Part shown: positions 52,254-61,233 of the stretch, piece after piece
Position numbering within the stretch: position 1 is the first letter of the stretch
Layout: each line of letters begins with the position of its first letter
DNA from: Aquaticitalea lipolytica
GTDB lineage: Bacteria; Bacteroidota; Bacteroidia; Flavobacteriales; Flavobacteriaceae
Direction: 5' to 3'
Length of the DNA: 64,000 bases
NCBI RefSeq assembly: GCF_014641635.1
Contig: NZ_BMIC01000002.1
Location: 124,001 to 188,000, forward strand
Position numbers and translations under genes: made by a program
Notes under the pieces: generated by a model
What the model saw: only the letters and a program-made list of their open reading frames with translations
Told to the model about the DNA's origin: nothing
Databases searched by the model: none

Positions 52254-52928
52254 TTACTTCCAAGTCACTATATCTTCGAAATTACGTCTCGATTTTTCAA
52301 ATTGTGGCTCAGTTTTTCTATACCCAAAAGCAGCCATATATGATAATCCATATTTATCGGTATCTACACCAAACTTCTCTCTTAATAGAGCTTCAGTTTT
52401 TTCTTGGTGAAAGCCTTCTATTGGACAGCTGTCAATTCCTATAAGTGCAGCAGACGTCATCATGTTTCCTAATGCAATATAGGTTTGTTTTGATGCCCAA
52501 TCGAATAGTTTTTTATCACTATCTAAATTAAAATCGCGCTCTTGAAACTCTTTGTAAAATTTAGAATACATTTCAATAACGTCTTCTGGAAACTGTTTTA
52601 CATCTTTCATCATATGCATAATATACTTTGAATCCCATTTTGTCATTGATGCCTTCATGCTTAAGCCTAATACAAAGTGACTCGCAGTATCTAATTTTAA
52701 AGGTGCTCCCCAAGCCACTGGTTTTAATAGCTCACGTAATTCTTTATCTTGAACGACTATAAAATGCCAAGGTTCAAAACCAAAAGAGCTTGGTGATAAA
52801 TTGGCTGTTTTTAAGATAAAATCTATGTCTTCGTTAGATACCTTTTTTGTTTCGTCAAATTCTTTAGTTGCGTGTCTGAATTGGAATGCATTAATAATCT
52901 CGTTTTTTGAAATGTTTGGTGTGCTCAT
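52254..52928 (-). CDS. NAD(P)H-dependent nitroreductase (NfsB-like)
   Basis: A 224-residue flavoenzyme of the nitroreductase family: RHATKEFDETKKV at the N-terminus (FMN phosphate contact), LSPSSFGFEPWHFIVVQD, QTYIALGNMMTSAALIGID, and SCPIEGFHQEK. It reduces quinones, nitro compounds or other electrophiles. It is divergent from an HxlR regulator, a very common pairing in which HxlR senses electrophiles and controls the reductase. Confidence 0.92.
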   Translation of the reverse strand: MSTPNISKNEIINAFQFRHATKEFDETKKVSNEDIDFILKTANLSPSSFGFEPWHFIVVQDKELRELLKPVAWGAPLKLDTASHFVLGLSMKASMTKWDSKYIMHMMKDVKQFPEDVIEMYSKFYKEFQERDFNLDSDKKLFDWASKQTYIALGNMMTSAALIGIDSCPIEGFHQEKTEALLREKFGVDTDKYGLSYMAAFGYRKTEPQFEKSRRNFEDIVTWK

Positions 52929-52966
52929 TCTTTTATTGTTTATTAAAATATCTTATTGTTATTATA

Positions 52967-53147
52967 CTATCAAAAGTATAGTGGCAAAAGTATAGATAGT
53001 TTTATTTTCTCACAATAACGGTCAAAAATGATAGTATATAAATTATATGAAAATATATTATATATAACTAATATACTGGTATTTACAAAATGTTAAATAA
53101 ACTATAAAAAGTATAGTTGTATAATTAAATATAGTATTATAACTTTG
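52967..53147. promoter_or_regulatory. HxlR operator repeats and promoter
   Basis: AAAAGTATAG occurs at 52972-52981, 52986-52995 and 53107-53116. The last lies in the palindrome ACTATA-aaaag-TATAGT (53101-53117). A good promoter for the HxlR gene follows: TTG at 53117-53119, 20 bases, then TAACTTTG at 53140-53147. The palindrome touches the -33 box, which fits autorepression. The first two repeats lie in the nitroreductase upstream region. Confidence 0.7.
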
Positions 53148-53168
53148 CATCATTAATAATGAAATATT

Positions 53169-53540
53169 ATGGAAATAGAACATAAAAAAAGGCTTATAAA
53201 ATATAATGACAAGATGTTTTCTTGCACAACAAGTATTGCAATGGAATTGATTGGTGGAAAATGGAAAAGTGTGATTTTAATTTACCTTACAGATGGCAAA
53301 AAGCGTTATAATGAACTATATAAATTAATTTCAACTATAACCGAACGTACTTTAAGTTTACAATTAAAACAATTAGAAGAAGATGGACTAATATCGCGAC
53401 GCGTTTATACTAAAAAGCCACCTTTAAAAGTAGAATATGCTCTTACTCCTTTTGGTGAGAGCTTAGCTCCTGTACTTAAATCGATTGCCAATTGGGGAAA
53501 AATAGTTGCTGAAGAAAAAGGGGAATTTATTGAAGGCTAA
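53169..53540 (+). CDS. HxlR-family transcriptional regulator
   Basis: A 123-residue winged-helix regulator: SCTTSIAMELIGGKWKSVIL with the sensor Cys near residue 18, FNELY-like RYNELYKLIS, TERTLSLQLKQLEEDGLISR recognition helix, and EYALTPFGESLAPVLKSI wing and dimer helix. Members such as HypR and QorR respond to quinones or other electrophiles through the N-terminal Cys. It is divergent from the nitroreductase and has operator-like repeats between. Confidence 0.93.
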   Translation: MEIEHKKRLIKYNDKMFSCTTSIAMELIGGKWKSVILIYLTDGKKRYNELYKLISTITERTLSLQLKQLEEDGLISRRVYTKKPPLKVEYALTPFGESLAPVLKSIANWGKIVAEEKGEFIEG

Positions 53541-53545
53541 TTTAA

Positions 53546-54463
53546 TTACTTCCTAAACCTATTAAACATCGCAAATTTCTTCTTGGTATTAATAAAATAA
53601 ACTCCTGTTAGCAGTATAAAAGCAGCTACAATAGACTGCATACTTATATGCTCATCTAATACATACCAACCTAAAAGCAAGGCTATTACAGGATTTACAT
53701 ATGCTGATGTTGATACTTTTTCGGTTGACACCACTTTAAGCAAGTAATTAAACGCAGAAAAGGCTACTATACTACCAAAAAGAATAAGTAACACCATAGA
53801 CCATTGTGCTTCAACACTCCATAGTGAAGGTGATAACCAGGTCTCTCCTACTGCTAAGCTTCCGATAATGAGCATTACTCCTGCTGCCAGCATTTGATAA
53901 CCAGTACTTACAAAAAAACTTGATGGCAAATCGGCTTTAGATACATATATACTTGCATAGCTCCAACTTAGCACACAAGAAAAAATCATAATAATACCAA
54001 TAATACTATCTTTAGTTAGTATTAGCTCGTCTTGACTAACCAGTAAATACATGCCTATAATTCCTAAAACAACTCCAATCATAGACTTAAATTGTATTTT
54101 GTTGCCATGAAGTATGCGCATTAAAAAAATTACAAATAGAGGTTGTGTTGCAGCAATTAGAGCAGCAAAACCACTATCGACATATTTTAAAGCCCAAACA
54201 AAAACACCATTACCATAGACCAGAAACAAAAAACCTGCAATTACACTATTAAGTATTTGCTTTTTAGTCACTTTTAATGATAGTTTTAAAAACCTAGCAA
54301 TTATAACTATTAGTATTCCAGCACTTAAAAATCTAATTGAAGCCAGTAATAGTGGTGATACTTCTGTAACAACAATTTTATTAAGTAAATAGGTAGAGCC
54401 CCAAATAACATAAATTGAAAAAAACGAAAGAATAATAAGTACACTGTTTTTTGAGAGGCTCAT
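53546..54463 (-). CDS. EamA/DMT-family transporter
   Basis: A 305-residue membrane protein with about ten hydrophobic helices in two EamA halves: VIWGSTYLLNKIVVTEVSPL … FLSAGILIVII for the first and IIMIFSCVLSWSYASIYVSK … GSIVAFSAFNYLLKVV for the second. The family exports amino acids or other metabolites. Substrate unknown. It is convergent with the HxlR gene, 5 bases apart. Confidence 0.9.
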   Translation of the reverse strand: MSLSKNSVLIILSFFSIYVIWGSTYLLNKIVVTEVSPLLLASIRFLSAGILIVIIARFLKLSLKVTKKQILNSVIAGFLFLVYGNGVFVWALKYVDSGFAALIAATQPLFVIFLMRILHGNKIQFKSMIGVVLGIIGMYLLVSQDELILTKDSIIGIIMIFSCVLSWSYASIYVSKADLPSSFFVSTGYQMLAAGVMLIIGSLAVGETWLSPSLWSVEAQWSMVLLILFGSIVAFSAFNYLLKVVSTEKVSTSAYVNPVIALLLGWYVLDEHISMQSIVAAFILLTGVYFINTKKKFAMFNRFRK

Positions 54464-54626
54464 AGTAAAATTGTAAGTAACAAAACTAATGATTTTGTAT
54501 TATACAAATGACAGTTGTTTATTCAATTTATAAAATGTTTAACTGTTAAAAAACTATAAAAATCTGTAGCTAAAAGTCCATAACAAGATTACTCACGTAC
54601 ATATATAAAACCATTAAAATATAATT

Positions 54627-55457
54627 ATGAAAAAAATTTCAATAAGTCTTATTGCTGTCGTATTATTAACGTCGTGTGTATCTAAAAAGAAATATGTTGC
54701 TTTAGAGACTGAAAATGGACAAATTAAAAGCGAACTAACCAAAACTAAAGTAGAAAAAGAAGATCTTGAAGCAAAATTTGCTGAAATACAAGCAAGAGTC
54801 GATAAATACAATTCAAAAATAAATTCACTAACTCAAGATAACGACGCAAAATTAGTAAGCGTTGATGGTACTGTGATTTCTGAAAACAACAAAAAAGCTA
54901 TGCGCGAAACTCTTAAAAAAGTTCCACCTGCTTATTTTGTAAATGTGAAAACATTAAAAGATTCAATGAACTTGGCAGTGTCACATAATCTTAAAAATTC
55001 TATTGACACGACAACCCTTGAAGAAGATGAAGATATTTCTATCAACATACAAGAAACTGTTGTGATGATTTCTATTTCAGACAAGATGTTGTTTGAAAGT
55101 GGAAGTTATAAGGTAAGTAAAAATGCAAATACTATTTTACAAAAACTTGCTGATATTATAAATTCTGAACCAAGCATTGAAGTTTTAGTTGAAGGTCATA
55201 CTGATTCAAAAAGTATTAGTACTAGTAAGATTAGTGATAATTGGGACTTAAGCGTTATGCGAGCTACATCAGTTGTTCGTAAATTACAAGACGACTATAA
55301 TGTGGCTCCAGAAAAACTTATAGCAGCTGGTCGTAGTTTTTATCAACCATTAGCAGAGAATGACACTAAAGAAAACAGAGCAATAAACAGAAGAACTCGT
55401 ATTATTATTCTTCCAAACATTGATAAGTTTTTTGCCTTAATGGCATCAAATGAATAA
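54627..55457 (+). CDS. OmpA-family lipoprotein
   Basis: A 276-residue lipoprotein (KKISISLIAVVLLTSCVSKK, lipobox Cys at residue 16) with a coiled coil at about 25-75 and a C-terminal OmpA peptidoglycan-binding domain (VLVEGHTDSKS, SVMRATSVVRKLQDDYNVAP, AAGRSFYQPLAEND, NRRTRIIILP). It tethers the outer membrane to the cell wall. A strong terminator follows. Confidence 0.93.
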   Translation: MKKISISLIAVVLLTSCVSKKKYVALETENGQIKSELTKTKVEKEDLEAKFAEIQARVDKYNSKINSLTQDNDAKLVSVDGTVISENNKKAMRETLKKVPPAYFVNVKTLKDSMNLAVSHNLKNSIDTTTLEEDEDISINIQETVVMISISDKMLFESGSYKVSKNANTILQKLADIINSEPSIEVLVEGHTDSKSISTSKISDNWDLSVMRATSVVRKLQDDYNVAPEKLIAAGRSFYQPLAENDTKENRAINRRTRIIILPNIDKFFALMASNE

Positions 55458-55481
55458 AGCTTTATGAGTTATTTTATTAAT

Positions 55482-55515
55482 AAAAAAAGACTGCCCAAAG
55501 GCAGTCTTTTTTTTT
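55482..55515 (+). terminator. Rho-independent terminator after the OmpA-like gene
   Basis: Stem AAAGACTGCC-caaa-GGCAGTCTTT followed by a T run. Confidence 0.92.
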
Positions 55516-55586
55516 GATAGTATATGTTTATTTTGGATTAAAAATTAATTACATTCGTTATATAAAATCTTTCATTTTTATAACCC

Positions 55587-56882
55587 TTGAAAAAAGAAAA
55601 TTCTTTCAGTAAAAAATTCTTATTTATATCACGTTGGGGAGAAATTCTTGACACTGCTTATGCTACATTATTAGAAGGTAATGATGTAAAATTATATATT
55701 GAAGACAAACCCTCTCGCGAAATTGGAACTGGCTTTGTAAAAAAAACTAAAGATTGGAAAAAGCAAGTAGATTGGGCTGACGTCATTATTTTTGATTATA
55801 CAGGGTATGGTGCTATTTGTAGTGAATTAAGAGCTAAAGGAAAACTTGTAATTGGTGGTAGTGAGTATACCGATTTGCTGGAATTAGATAGAAGTTTTGG
55901 TCAAGATGAGTTAAAAAAACATAAAATTAAAACGCTTCCATTTAAAGAGTTTGTGAGCTTTCAGGATGCCATAACATATGTACAAAATAATCCTGATGCT
56001 TATGTTATAAAGCCTTCGGGAGAAACTCAAGAACTTAAACAACTTTTATTTGTTGGTAGTGATGACGAAGGCCTTGATGTTATTAGAGTTTTAAAGGCTT
56101 ATGACAAGTCTTGGGGAGATGATTTTGGTAACTTTCAATTACAGAAAAAAGTAAAAGGTGTTGAGATATCTGTGGCAGCTTTTTTTAATGGAAAGGAATT
56201 TTTAAGACCTTTAAATATCACTTTTGAACACAAGAAATTATTCCCAAAAGAACTAGGTGTTTCTACAGGCGAAATGGGTTCTAGTATGTTTTGGGTTAAC
56301 AACTCTCCTATTTTTGATGCCACGCTCAAAAAATTTGAATCTACACTTGCTAAAACAAACTTTGTTGGGCATATTGATATTAATTGTATTGTTAATGGAA
56401 ACGGAATTTACCCTTTAGAGTTCACGTCGAGATTTGGATATCCGCAAATATTTATTCAACGTGCAGGAATAAATGAACCTATTGGTCAATTGCTATATAA
56501 AATTGCCTCAAGAGAAACGTTTAAAATAAACACAAAAAAAGGGTTTCAAGTAGGTGCATTTATTGTTGTACCACCTTTTCCTTATGAAGATAAAAAAGCT
56601 TTTGAATTATTCTCTAAAGATGCAGTAGTCGTTTTCAGAAAAGATTTAAAAGAAGGCATTCACCCTATGCATCTTAAAAAAATAAATGATGAGTGGCTTA
56701 TAACTGGCAATACTGGTATTGCTTTACTAGTCTCAGGAACAGGTTTAACCATGAAAGATGCTCAAAAAATGATGAACAACAGAATTAGTAACATTATTGT
56801 CAATAATGGGTATTACAGAACAGATATTGGCGATCGCTGGTTTGAAGATTCAGATAAACTATGGTCTTGGGGACTTTTATAA
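55587..56882 (+). CDS. ATP-grasp ligase, phosphoribosylglycinamide-synthetase-like
   Basis: A 431-residue ATP-grasp protein resembling PurD. It has ADVIIFDYTGYGAICSELRA, DRSFGQDELKKHKIKTLPF, a central ATP-grasp (YVIKPSGETQ, VEISVAAFFNGKE, LGVSTGEMGSSMF, HIDINCIVNGNGIYPLEFTS) and a GARS-C-like end. Key metal ligands appear as the Asp/Asn pair in this last motif. The start is TTG (55587-55589): a TAA lies two codons upstream in frame and no ATG is available. Because it pairs with a GNAT gene and differs from true PurD, it may make a peptide-like or amide bond in another pathway. That is inference. Confidence 0.7.
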   Translation: MKKENSFSKKFLFISRWGEILDTAYATLLEGNDVKLYIEDKPSREIGTGFVKKTKDWKKQVDWADVIIFDYTGYGAICSELRAKGKLVIGGSEYTDLLELDRSFGQDELKKHKIKTLPFKEFVSFQDAITYVQNNPDAYVIKPSGETQELKQLLFVGSDDEGLDVIRVLKAYDKSWGDDFGNFQLQKKVKGVEISVAAFFNGKEFLRPLNITFEHKKLFPKELGVSTGEMGSSMFWVNNSPIFDATLKKFESTLAKTNFVGHIDINCIVNGNGIYPLEFTSRFGYPQIFIQRAGINEPIGQLLYKIASRETFKINTKKGFQVGAFIVVPPFPYEDKKAFELFSKDAVVVFRKDLKEGIHPMHLKKINDEWLITGNTGIALLVSGTGLTMKDAQKMMNNRISNIIVNNGYYRTDIGDRWFEDSDKLWSWGLL

Positions 56883-56888
56883 AGTATT

Positions 56889-57344
56889 ATGGCATTTCAG
56901 TTTGAAAAATTAAAATCTAATCCAAATCAATTTTTTGATATTCTTCCAGAAGATTGGCAAAATGAAATAGTACCTTTTTGGGACGATTATAAAAACACAG
57001 CTAGCATATATGTAATAAAAGAGGATAGCCATGTTATTGCTGGAGGAATTTTGTTTTCTACCTGTTCTCCAGATATTTTATATTTTAAAAAGGAGGCTCA
57101 AACGTGGTTTAAAAATGGGTTTTTATACATTGGGTTTTTGTGGGTTGCTGAAGACAAACGCAATAATAATCTAGGCTCCTTTTGGTTAGATGAATTAAAA
57201 AGACAACTTCCAAATCAAAAGTTGTGGTTACTCATTGAAGAAGAACGCTTACATAGTTTTTATCTTAAAAATGATTTTAAGCTCGATAAAACAATAAAAA
57301 ACAATGACCATTTGGAGTGGTTATATACATTTTCCTCTCTTTAG
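56889..57344 (+). CDS. GNAT-family N-acetyltransferase
   Basis: A 151-residue acetyltransferase-like protein. FLWVAEDKRNNNLGSFWLDEL contains the (R/K)xxxxG acetyl-CoA-binding segment, and LWLLIEEERLHSFYLKNDFK is the usual fourth motif. It lies 6 bases after the ATP-grasp gene, so both are on one transcript. Substrate unknown. Confidence 0.8.
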   Translation: MAFQFEKLKSNPNQFFDILPEDWQNEIVPFWDDYKNTASIYVIKEDSHVIAGGILFSTCSPDILYFKKEAQTWFKNGFLYIGFLWVAEDKRNNNLGSFWLDELKRQLPNQKLWLLIEEERLHSFYLKNDFKLDKTIKNNDHLEWLYTFSSL

Positions 57345-57449
57345 TCTAAAAAAAAACATGTTTTAACGATAGTTTAAGTCATAACCTTTGTTTTTAAATA
57401 TTCTTTTCTATTTTTGATTATAACAATCTTTTTAATCTACTGACAACCA

Positions 57450-59648
57450 ATGAGAAAAATTACTATACTATTTATATTTATACTCTCTTCATATTCAATC
57501 ACAACCAATGCGCAACAATCTGTTGCTCGTGAGTGGAATGAAGTATTATTAGATGCAATTCGTTTAGATTTTGCACGTCCAACAGTACATGCACGAAATC
57601 TATTTCATACTTCAATGGTAATGTATGATGCTTGGGCTGTTTTTGACAGTCAAGCCGAAACAATATTTTTAGGTAAAAGTTATGGTGGTTTTTACACTCC
57701 ATTTAATGGTATAACTCCACCAGCAGATGTCAATGTTGCCAGACACCAAATTATTAGTTTTGCTATGTTTAGGTTACTAGAGCATCGTTTTGCTAACTCA
57801 CCTGGTGGAAATACAACAACGCAGTCATTTATAGATTTGATGACATCATATGGTTATGATAAAAACTTTACATCTACAGATTACAGTACTGGAGATTATA
57901 GAGCATTAGGAAACTATTTAGCTAGCCAAATGATAGCTTTTGGATTGCAAGATAATTCTAATGAGCAAAATGGATATGTAAATCAGTATTATACTCCTGA
58001 GAATGAGCCAATGATTATGATTCCTGGAATGTATTCAGATACTAATGATATGTTACAACCTAACAAATGGCAACCACTAGCCTTTGATACTTTTATTGAT
58101 CAAAGTGGTAATGTATATCCTCAAAACACTCCTCCATTTTTAAGCCCAGAATGGGGAAAAGTAACTCCTTTTTGCCTTAAAAATGAAGATTTAGAAATAT
58201 TAAATGATGGCTTTAATAGTTATGTTTATAATAATCCTGGTCCTCCAGTTTATATTCAAAACTCTAACGAAGATGGTATTGACGATCCTTTTAAATGGAA
58301 CTTTGCTTTAGTAGCATCATGGTCATCACATTTAGATCCTAATGATAATACAATGATAGATATTTCTCCAGGAGCTTTAGGGAATTTTGATATTCAAAAT
58401 TATCCTCAAACTTTTGCAGAATATCAAGCCTTTTACGATTTTACAGATGGTGGCGACGCAAGTTCTGGTCACACGTTAAATCCTTACACAGGCTTACCAT
58501 ACACACCTCAATTAGTTAAAAGAGCAGATTATGCTAGAGTATTAGCAGAGTTTTGGGCTGATGGTCCAAGTTCTGAAACACCTCCTGGTCATTGGTTTAC
58601 GATACTAAACCATGTAAGTGACCATCCGCTTACTGTTAAAAAAATTGGAGGTCAAGGACCAACATTAAGCAACTTAGAATGGGATGTTAAATCTTATTTA
58701 ATTTTGGGTGGTGCTGTACACGATTGTGCTATAAATGCATGGGGAATTAAAGGTTATTATGATTTTGTGCGTCCTGTATCGGCAATTAGATACATGGCTG
58801 GAAAAGGTCAAAGTTCTGATATAGGTTTACCAAGCTACGATCCACATGGATTGCCATTAATACCTGGTCGTATTGAGTTAATAGAGGTTGGCGACCCATT
58901 AGCTGGAACTGGTGATGAGAATGTTGGAAAAATTAAAATATATGCATGGAGAGGCCCAGATTTTATTAACGACCCAAGTACTGATGATGCTGGTGTTGAC
59001 TGGATTTTAGGAACACATTGGTGGCCTTATCAAAGACCAACATTTGTATCGCCTCCTTTTGCTGGTTATTTATCAGGACATTCTACATTTTCTCGTGCAG
59101 CTGCTGAGGTAATGACCATGTTAACTGGCGATGAATTTTTTCCTGGAGGTATGGGAACTTTTGATATTGAACAAAATAATTTTTTAGTTTTCGAACAAGG
59201 TCCTTCACAAAATATGACGCTACAATGGGCAACTTACAGAGATGCATCAGACCAAACAAGTTTATCAAGAATTTGGGGAGGAATACACCCACCAATAGAT
59301 GATATTAGAGGTCGAATTATTGGCGATAAAATTGGTAAAGAATCATTCAATTTAGCTTTAAATTACTTTAATGGTACTTTAAGTATTGGTGATGAAGAAC
59401 AAATTGCTTCAACAAAATTATATCCAGTTCCTTTTAAAAACGAATTTAATATTACATCAGATTATAATGGATTGCTAACTGTTGAGCTTTACAGTATCGA
59501 CGGAAAACAAGTGATCTCTAATGCAATTTCTAAAAATAGCAGAACTGTTTCTGTTAATACACAAACAGTTTCTCCTGGATTCTATATTGTTAAACTTCGC
59601 GATGAAGCTAACGATATTGTAATGATTAAAAAAATTGTTAAAAACTAA
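57450..59648 (+). CDS. Secreted vanadium-haloperoxidase/PAP2-like protein with T9SS tail
   Basis: A 732-residue exported protein with signal peptide (ITILFIFILSSYSITTNAQQ). The PAP2/vanadium-haloperoxidase core is seen in the second half: PAFAGYLSGHSTF-type motif (GYLSGHSTFSRAAAEV) near residue 540 with catalytic His, and SRIWGGIHPPIDDIRG near 610 with Arg and vanadate/phosphate-binding His. The last 75 residues (STKLYPVPFKNEF to the end, with SPGFYIVKL) form a type IX secretion sorting domain. It should be released or surface-bound. Whether it is a haloperoxidase or a phosphatase is not decidable by eye. Confidence 0.87.
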   Translation: MRKITILFIFILSSYSITTNAQQSVAREWNEVLLDAIRLDFARPTVHARNLFHTSMVMYDAWAVFDSQAETIFLGKSYGGFYTPFNGITPPADVNVARHQIISFAMFRLLEHRFANSPGGNTTTQSFIDLMTSYGYDKNFTSTDYSTGDYRALGNYLASQMIAFGLQDNSNEQNGYVNQYYTPENEPMIMIPGMYSDTNDMLQPNKWQPLAFDTFIDQSGNVYPQNTPPFLSPEWGKVTPFCLKNEDLEILNDGFNSYVYNNPGPPVYIQNSNEDGIDDPFKWNFALVASWSSHLDPNDNTMIDISPGALGNFDIQNYPQTFAEYQAFYDFTDGGDASSGHTLNPYTGLPYTPQLVKRADYARVLAEFWADGPSSETPPGHWFTILNHVSDHPLTVKKIGGQGPTLSNLEWDVKSYLILGGAVHDCAINAWGIKGYYDFVRPVSAIRYMAGKGQSSDIGLPSYDPHGLPLIPGRIELIEVGDPLAGTGDENVGKIKIYAWRGPDFINDPSTDDAGVDWILGTHWWPYQRPTFVSPPFAGYLSGHSTFSRAAAEVMTMLTGDEFFPGGMGTFDIEQNNFLVFEQGPSQNMTLQWATYRDASDQTSLSRIWGGIHPPIDDIRGRIIGDKIGKESFNLALNYFNGTLSIGDEEQIASTKLYPVPFKNEFNITSDYNGLLTVELYSIDGKQVISNAISKNSRTVSVNTQTVSPGFYIVKLRDEANDIVMIKKIVKN

Positions 59649-59662
59649 GTAAAATCCTATAG

Positions 59663-59700
59663 CGTATGGTATTTTTGTAGCCAAATAAAAATACCATATG
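59663..59700 (+). terminator. Hairpin ending at the next gene's start codon
   Basis: Perfect 12-bp arms TATGGTATTTTT (59665-59676) and AAAAATACCATA (59687-59698), extended by a G-U and a C-G pair to 59700. It may terminate the haloperoxidase-like transcript, and it also encloses the ATG of the DUF3817 gene. Confidence 0.65.
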
Positions 59701-59988
59701 TTTTCATTATTGATTGTATTTAGAATAGTAGCCTTTTTAGAAGGCGTTTCATATATTTTGTTACTAGGAATTGCCTCTCCTTTAAAATGGTTTTTTGATG
59801 AGCCAAAATATGTCAAATTGTTAGGAATGCCTCATGGTTTGCTATTTATTGCTTATGTTATAATGGCAGTGATTATTGGCTCTAAACTTAAATGGAGTAA
59901 TAAAACATTGCTTAATGTATTAGCAGCATCTGTAATTCCTTTTGGTACATTTTTTATGATTAAAAAACACCTAAAACAAGCATCATAA
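59698..59988 (+). CDS. DUF3817 membrane protein
   Basis: A 96-residue protein with three hydrophobic helices: FRIVAFLEGVSYILLLGIAS, GMPHGLLFIAYVIMAVI and LLNVLAASVIPFGTFFMI. The motifs FLEG and MPHG are typical of DUF3817. Function of the family is unknown. Its stop and the MscS start share one base (TAATG), so translation is coupled. Its ATG is inside a hairpin. Confidence 0.85.
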   Translation: MFSLLIVFRIVAFLEGVSYILLLGIASPLKWFFDEPKYVKLLGMPHGLLFIAYVIMAVIIGSKLKWSNKTLLNVLAASVIPFGTFFMIKKHLKQAS

Positions 59989-61232
59989 TGCAAGATATAA
60001 GCCATTACTTTTGTGATTTCTTTTTCGATTTAGGTCTATCTGATAAAGCAACATCATTTTTTAACATGCTTGTTTTACTAGCCATATTATGCATTATAAT
60101 ATTAGTTTCAGATTTTATTGCTAGAAAGGTTTTGGTACAAACGTTTAATGCTTATGCCAAAAAATCAAAAACTAATTTTGATGATTTATTAGTTAGCCAT
60201 AAAGCTCCAAGAAATATTGCCCATTTAGTGCCTTTGTTTTTAACTATAAAATTGTTTCCTATTGTGTTTTATGACTTTCCTCAATCGGAAATTTTTATAA
60301 TCACAATACTTAAGGTTTATGGAATTTTACTTTCTATTTGGATTTTAAGAAGTGTATTGAGAACACTTGAAGCTTATTTTAAAACAGTTCCTAACCTTAA
60401 AGACAAACCTATTGATAGTTATATACAAGTAGTGATGCTGTTTGTTTGGATTACAGGTATTGGGCTATGTTTTGTGGTTATAACTGGAATTCCGCTTTGG
60501 ACATTTTTCACAACTATAGGTGCAGCTTCAGCCATTTTATTATTAATATTTAAAGATACAATACTAGGTTTTGTTGCAAGTTTACAAATAGCTATTAATG
60601 ATTCTCTTAGAATTGGTGACTGGATCACTATGGATAAATATGGTGCTGATGGCGATGTGATTGAAATAAATTTAGCAACTGTACAAGTGCAAAATTTTGA
60701 TATGACTATTACTCATATTCCAACTTATGCCATAATTTCTGATTCTTTTAAAAACTGGCGAGGAATGCAAGCTTCTGGAGGCAGACGTATTAAACGTTCT
60801 ATTCTTATTAAAGCTAATAGCATAAAATATTTGACTAAGGATAGCATAGAAAAGCTAAAAAATATCGAATTAATAACAGCATATTTATCACACAGGCAAG
60901 AAGATATTGATTCGTATAATGCATCTCATAATATTGACAAGAGCACATTAATAAATGGTCGTAATATGACTAATTTAGGCGTGTTTAGGAAGTATTTACA
61001 AACTTACATTGAGAACCACTCTGGCATAAACAAAGAGATGTTTATTATGGTAAGACAAATGGCTCCAACACCTCAAGGATTACCTCTTGAAATATATGCT
61101 TTTAGTAGTGATAAGCGATGGGAAAATTATGAGTATATCATGTCAGATATTTTTGATCATGCTTTAGCTGCTGTTCCTTATTTTGACTTAGAACTGTATG
61201 AGTTAAGTACAGGAGCACAACCAAATACATAA
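59988..61232 (+). CDS. MscS-family mechanosensitive channel
   Basis: A 414-residue membrane protein. Helices fill residues about 20-200, then comes the MscS beta domain (DSLRIGDWITMDKYGADGDV, IEINLATVQVQNFDMTITHI) and a large cytosolic cage region. The pore-lining helix resembles the YbdG/YnaI-type rather than the classical Gly/Ala pattern. It opens under membrane tension. Coupled to DUF3817 upstream. Confidence 0.88.
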   Translation: MQDISHYFCDFFFDLGLSDKATSFFNMLVLLAILCIIILVSDFIARKVLVQTFNAYAKKSKTNFDDLLVSHKAPRNIAHLVPLFLTIKLFPIVFYDFPQSEIFIITILKVYGILLSIWILRSVLRTLEAYFKTVPNLKDKPIDSYIQVVMLFVWITGIGLCFVVITGIPLWTFFTTIGAASAILLLIFKDTILGFVASLQIAINDSLRIGDWITMDKYGADGDVIEINLATVQVQNFDMTITHIPTYAIISDSFKNWRGMQASGGRRIKRSILIKANSIKYLTKDSIEKLKNIELITAYLSHRQEDIDSYNASHNIDKSTLINGRNMTNLGVFRKYLQTYIENHSGINKEMFIMVRQMAPTPQGLPLEIYAFSSDKRWENYEYIMSDIFDHALAAVPYFDLELYELSTGAQPNT

Positions 61233-61233
61233 A

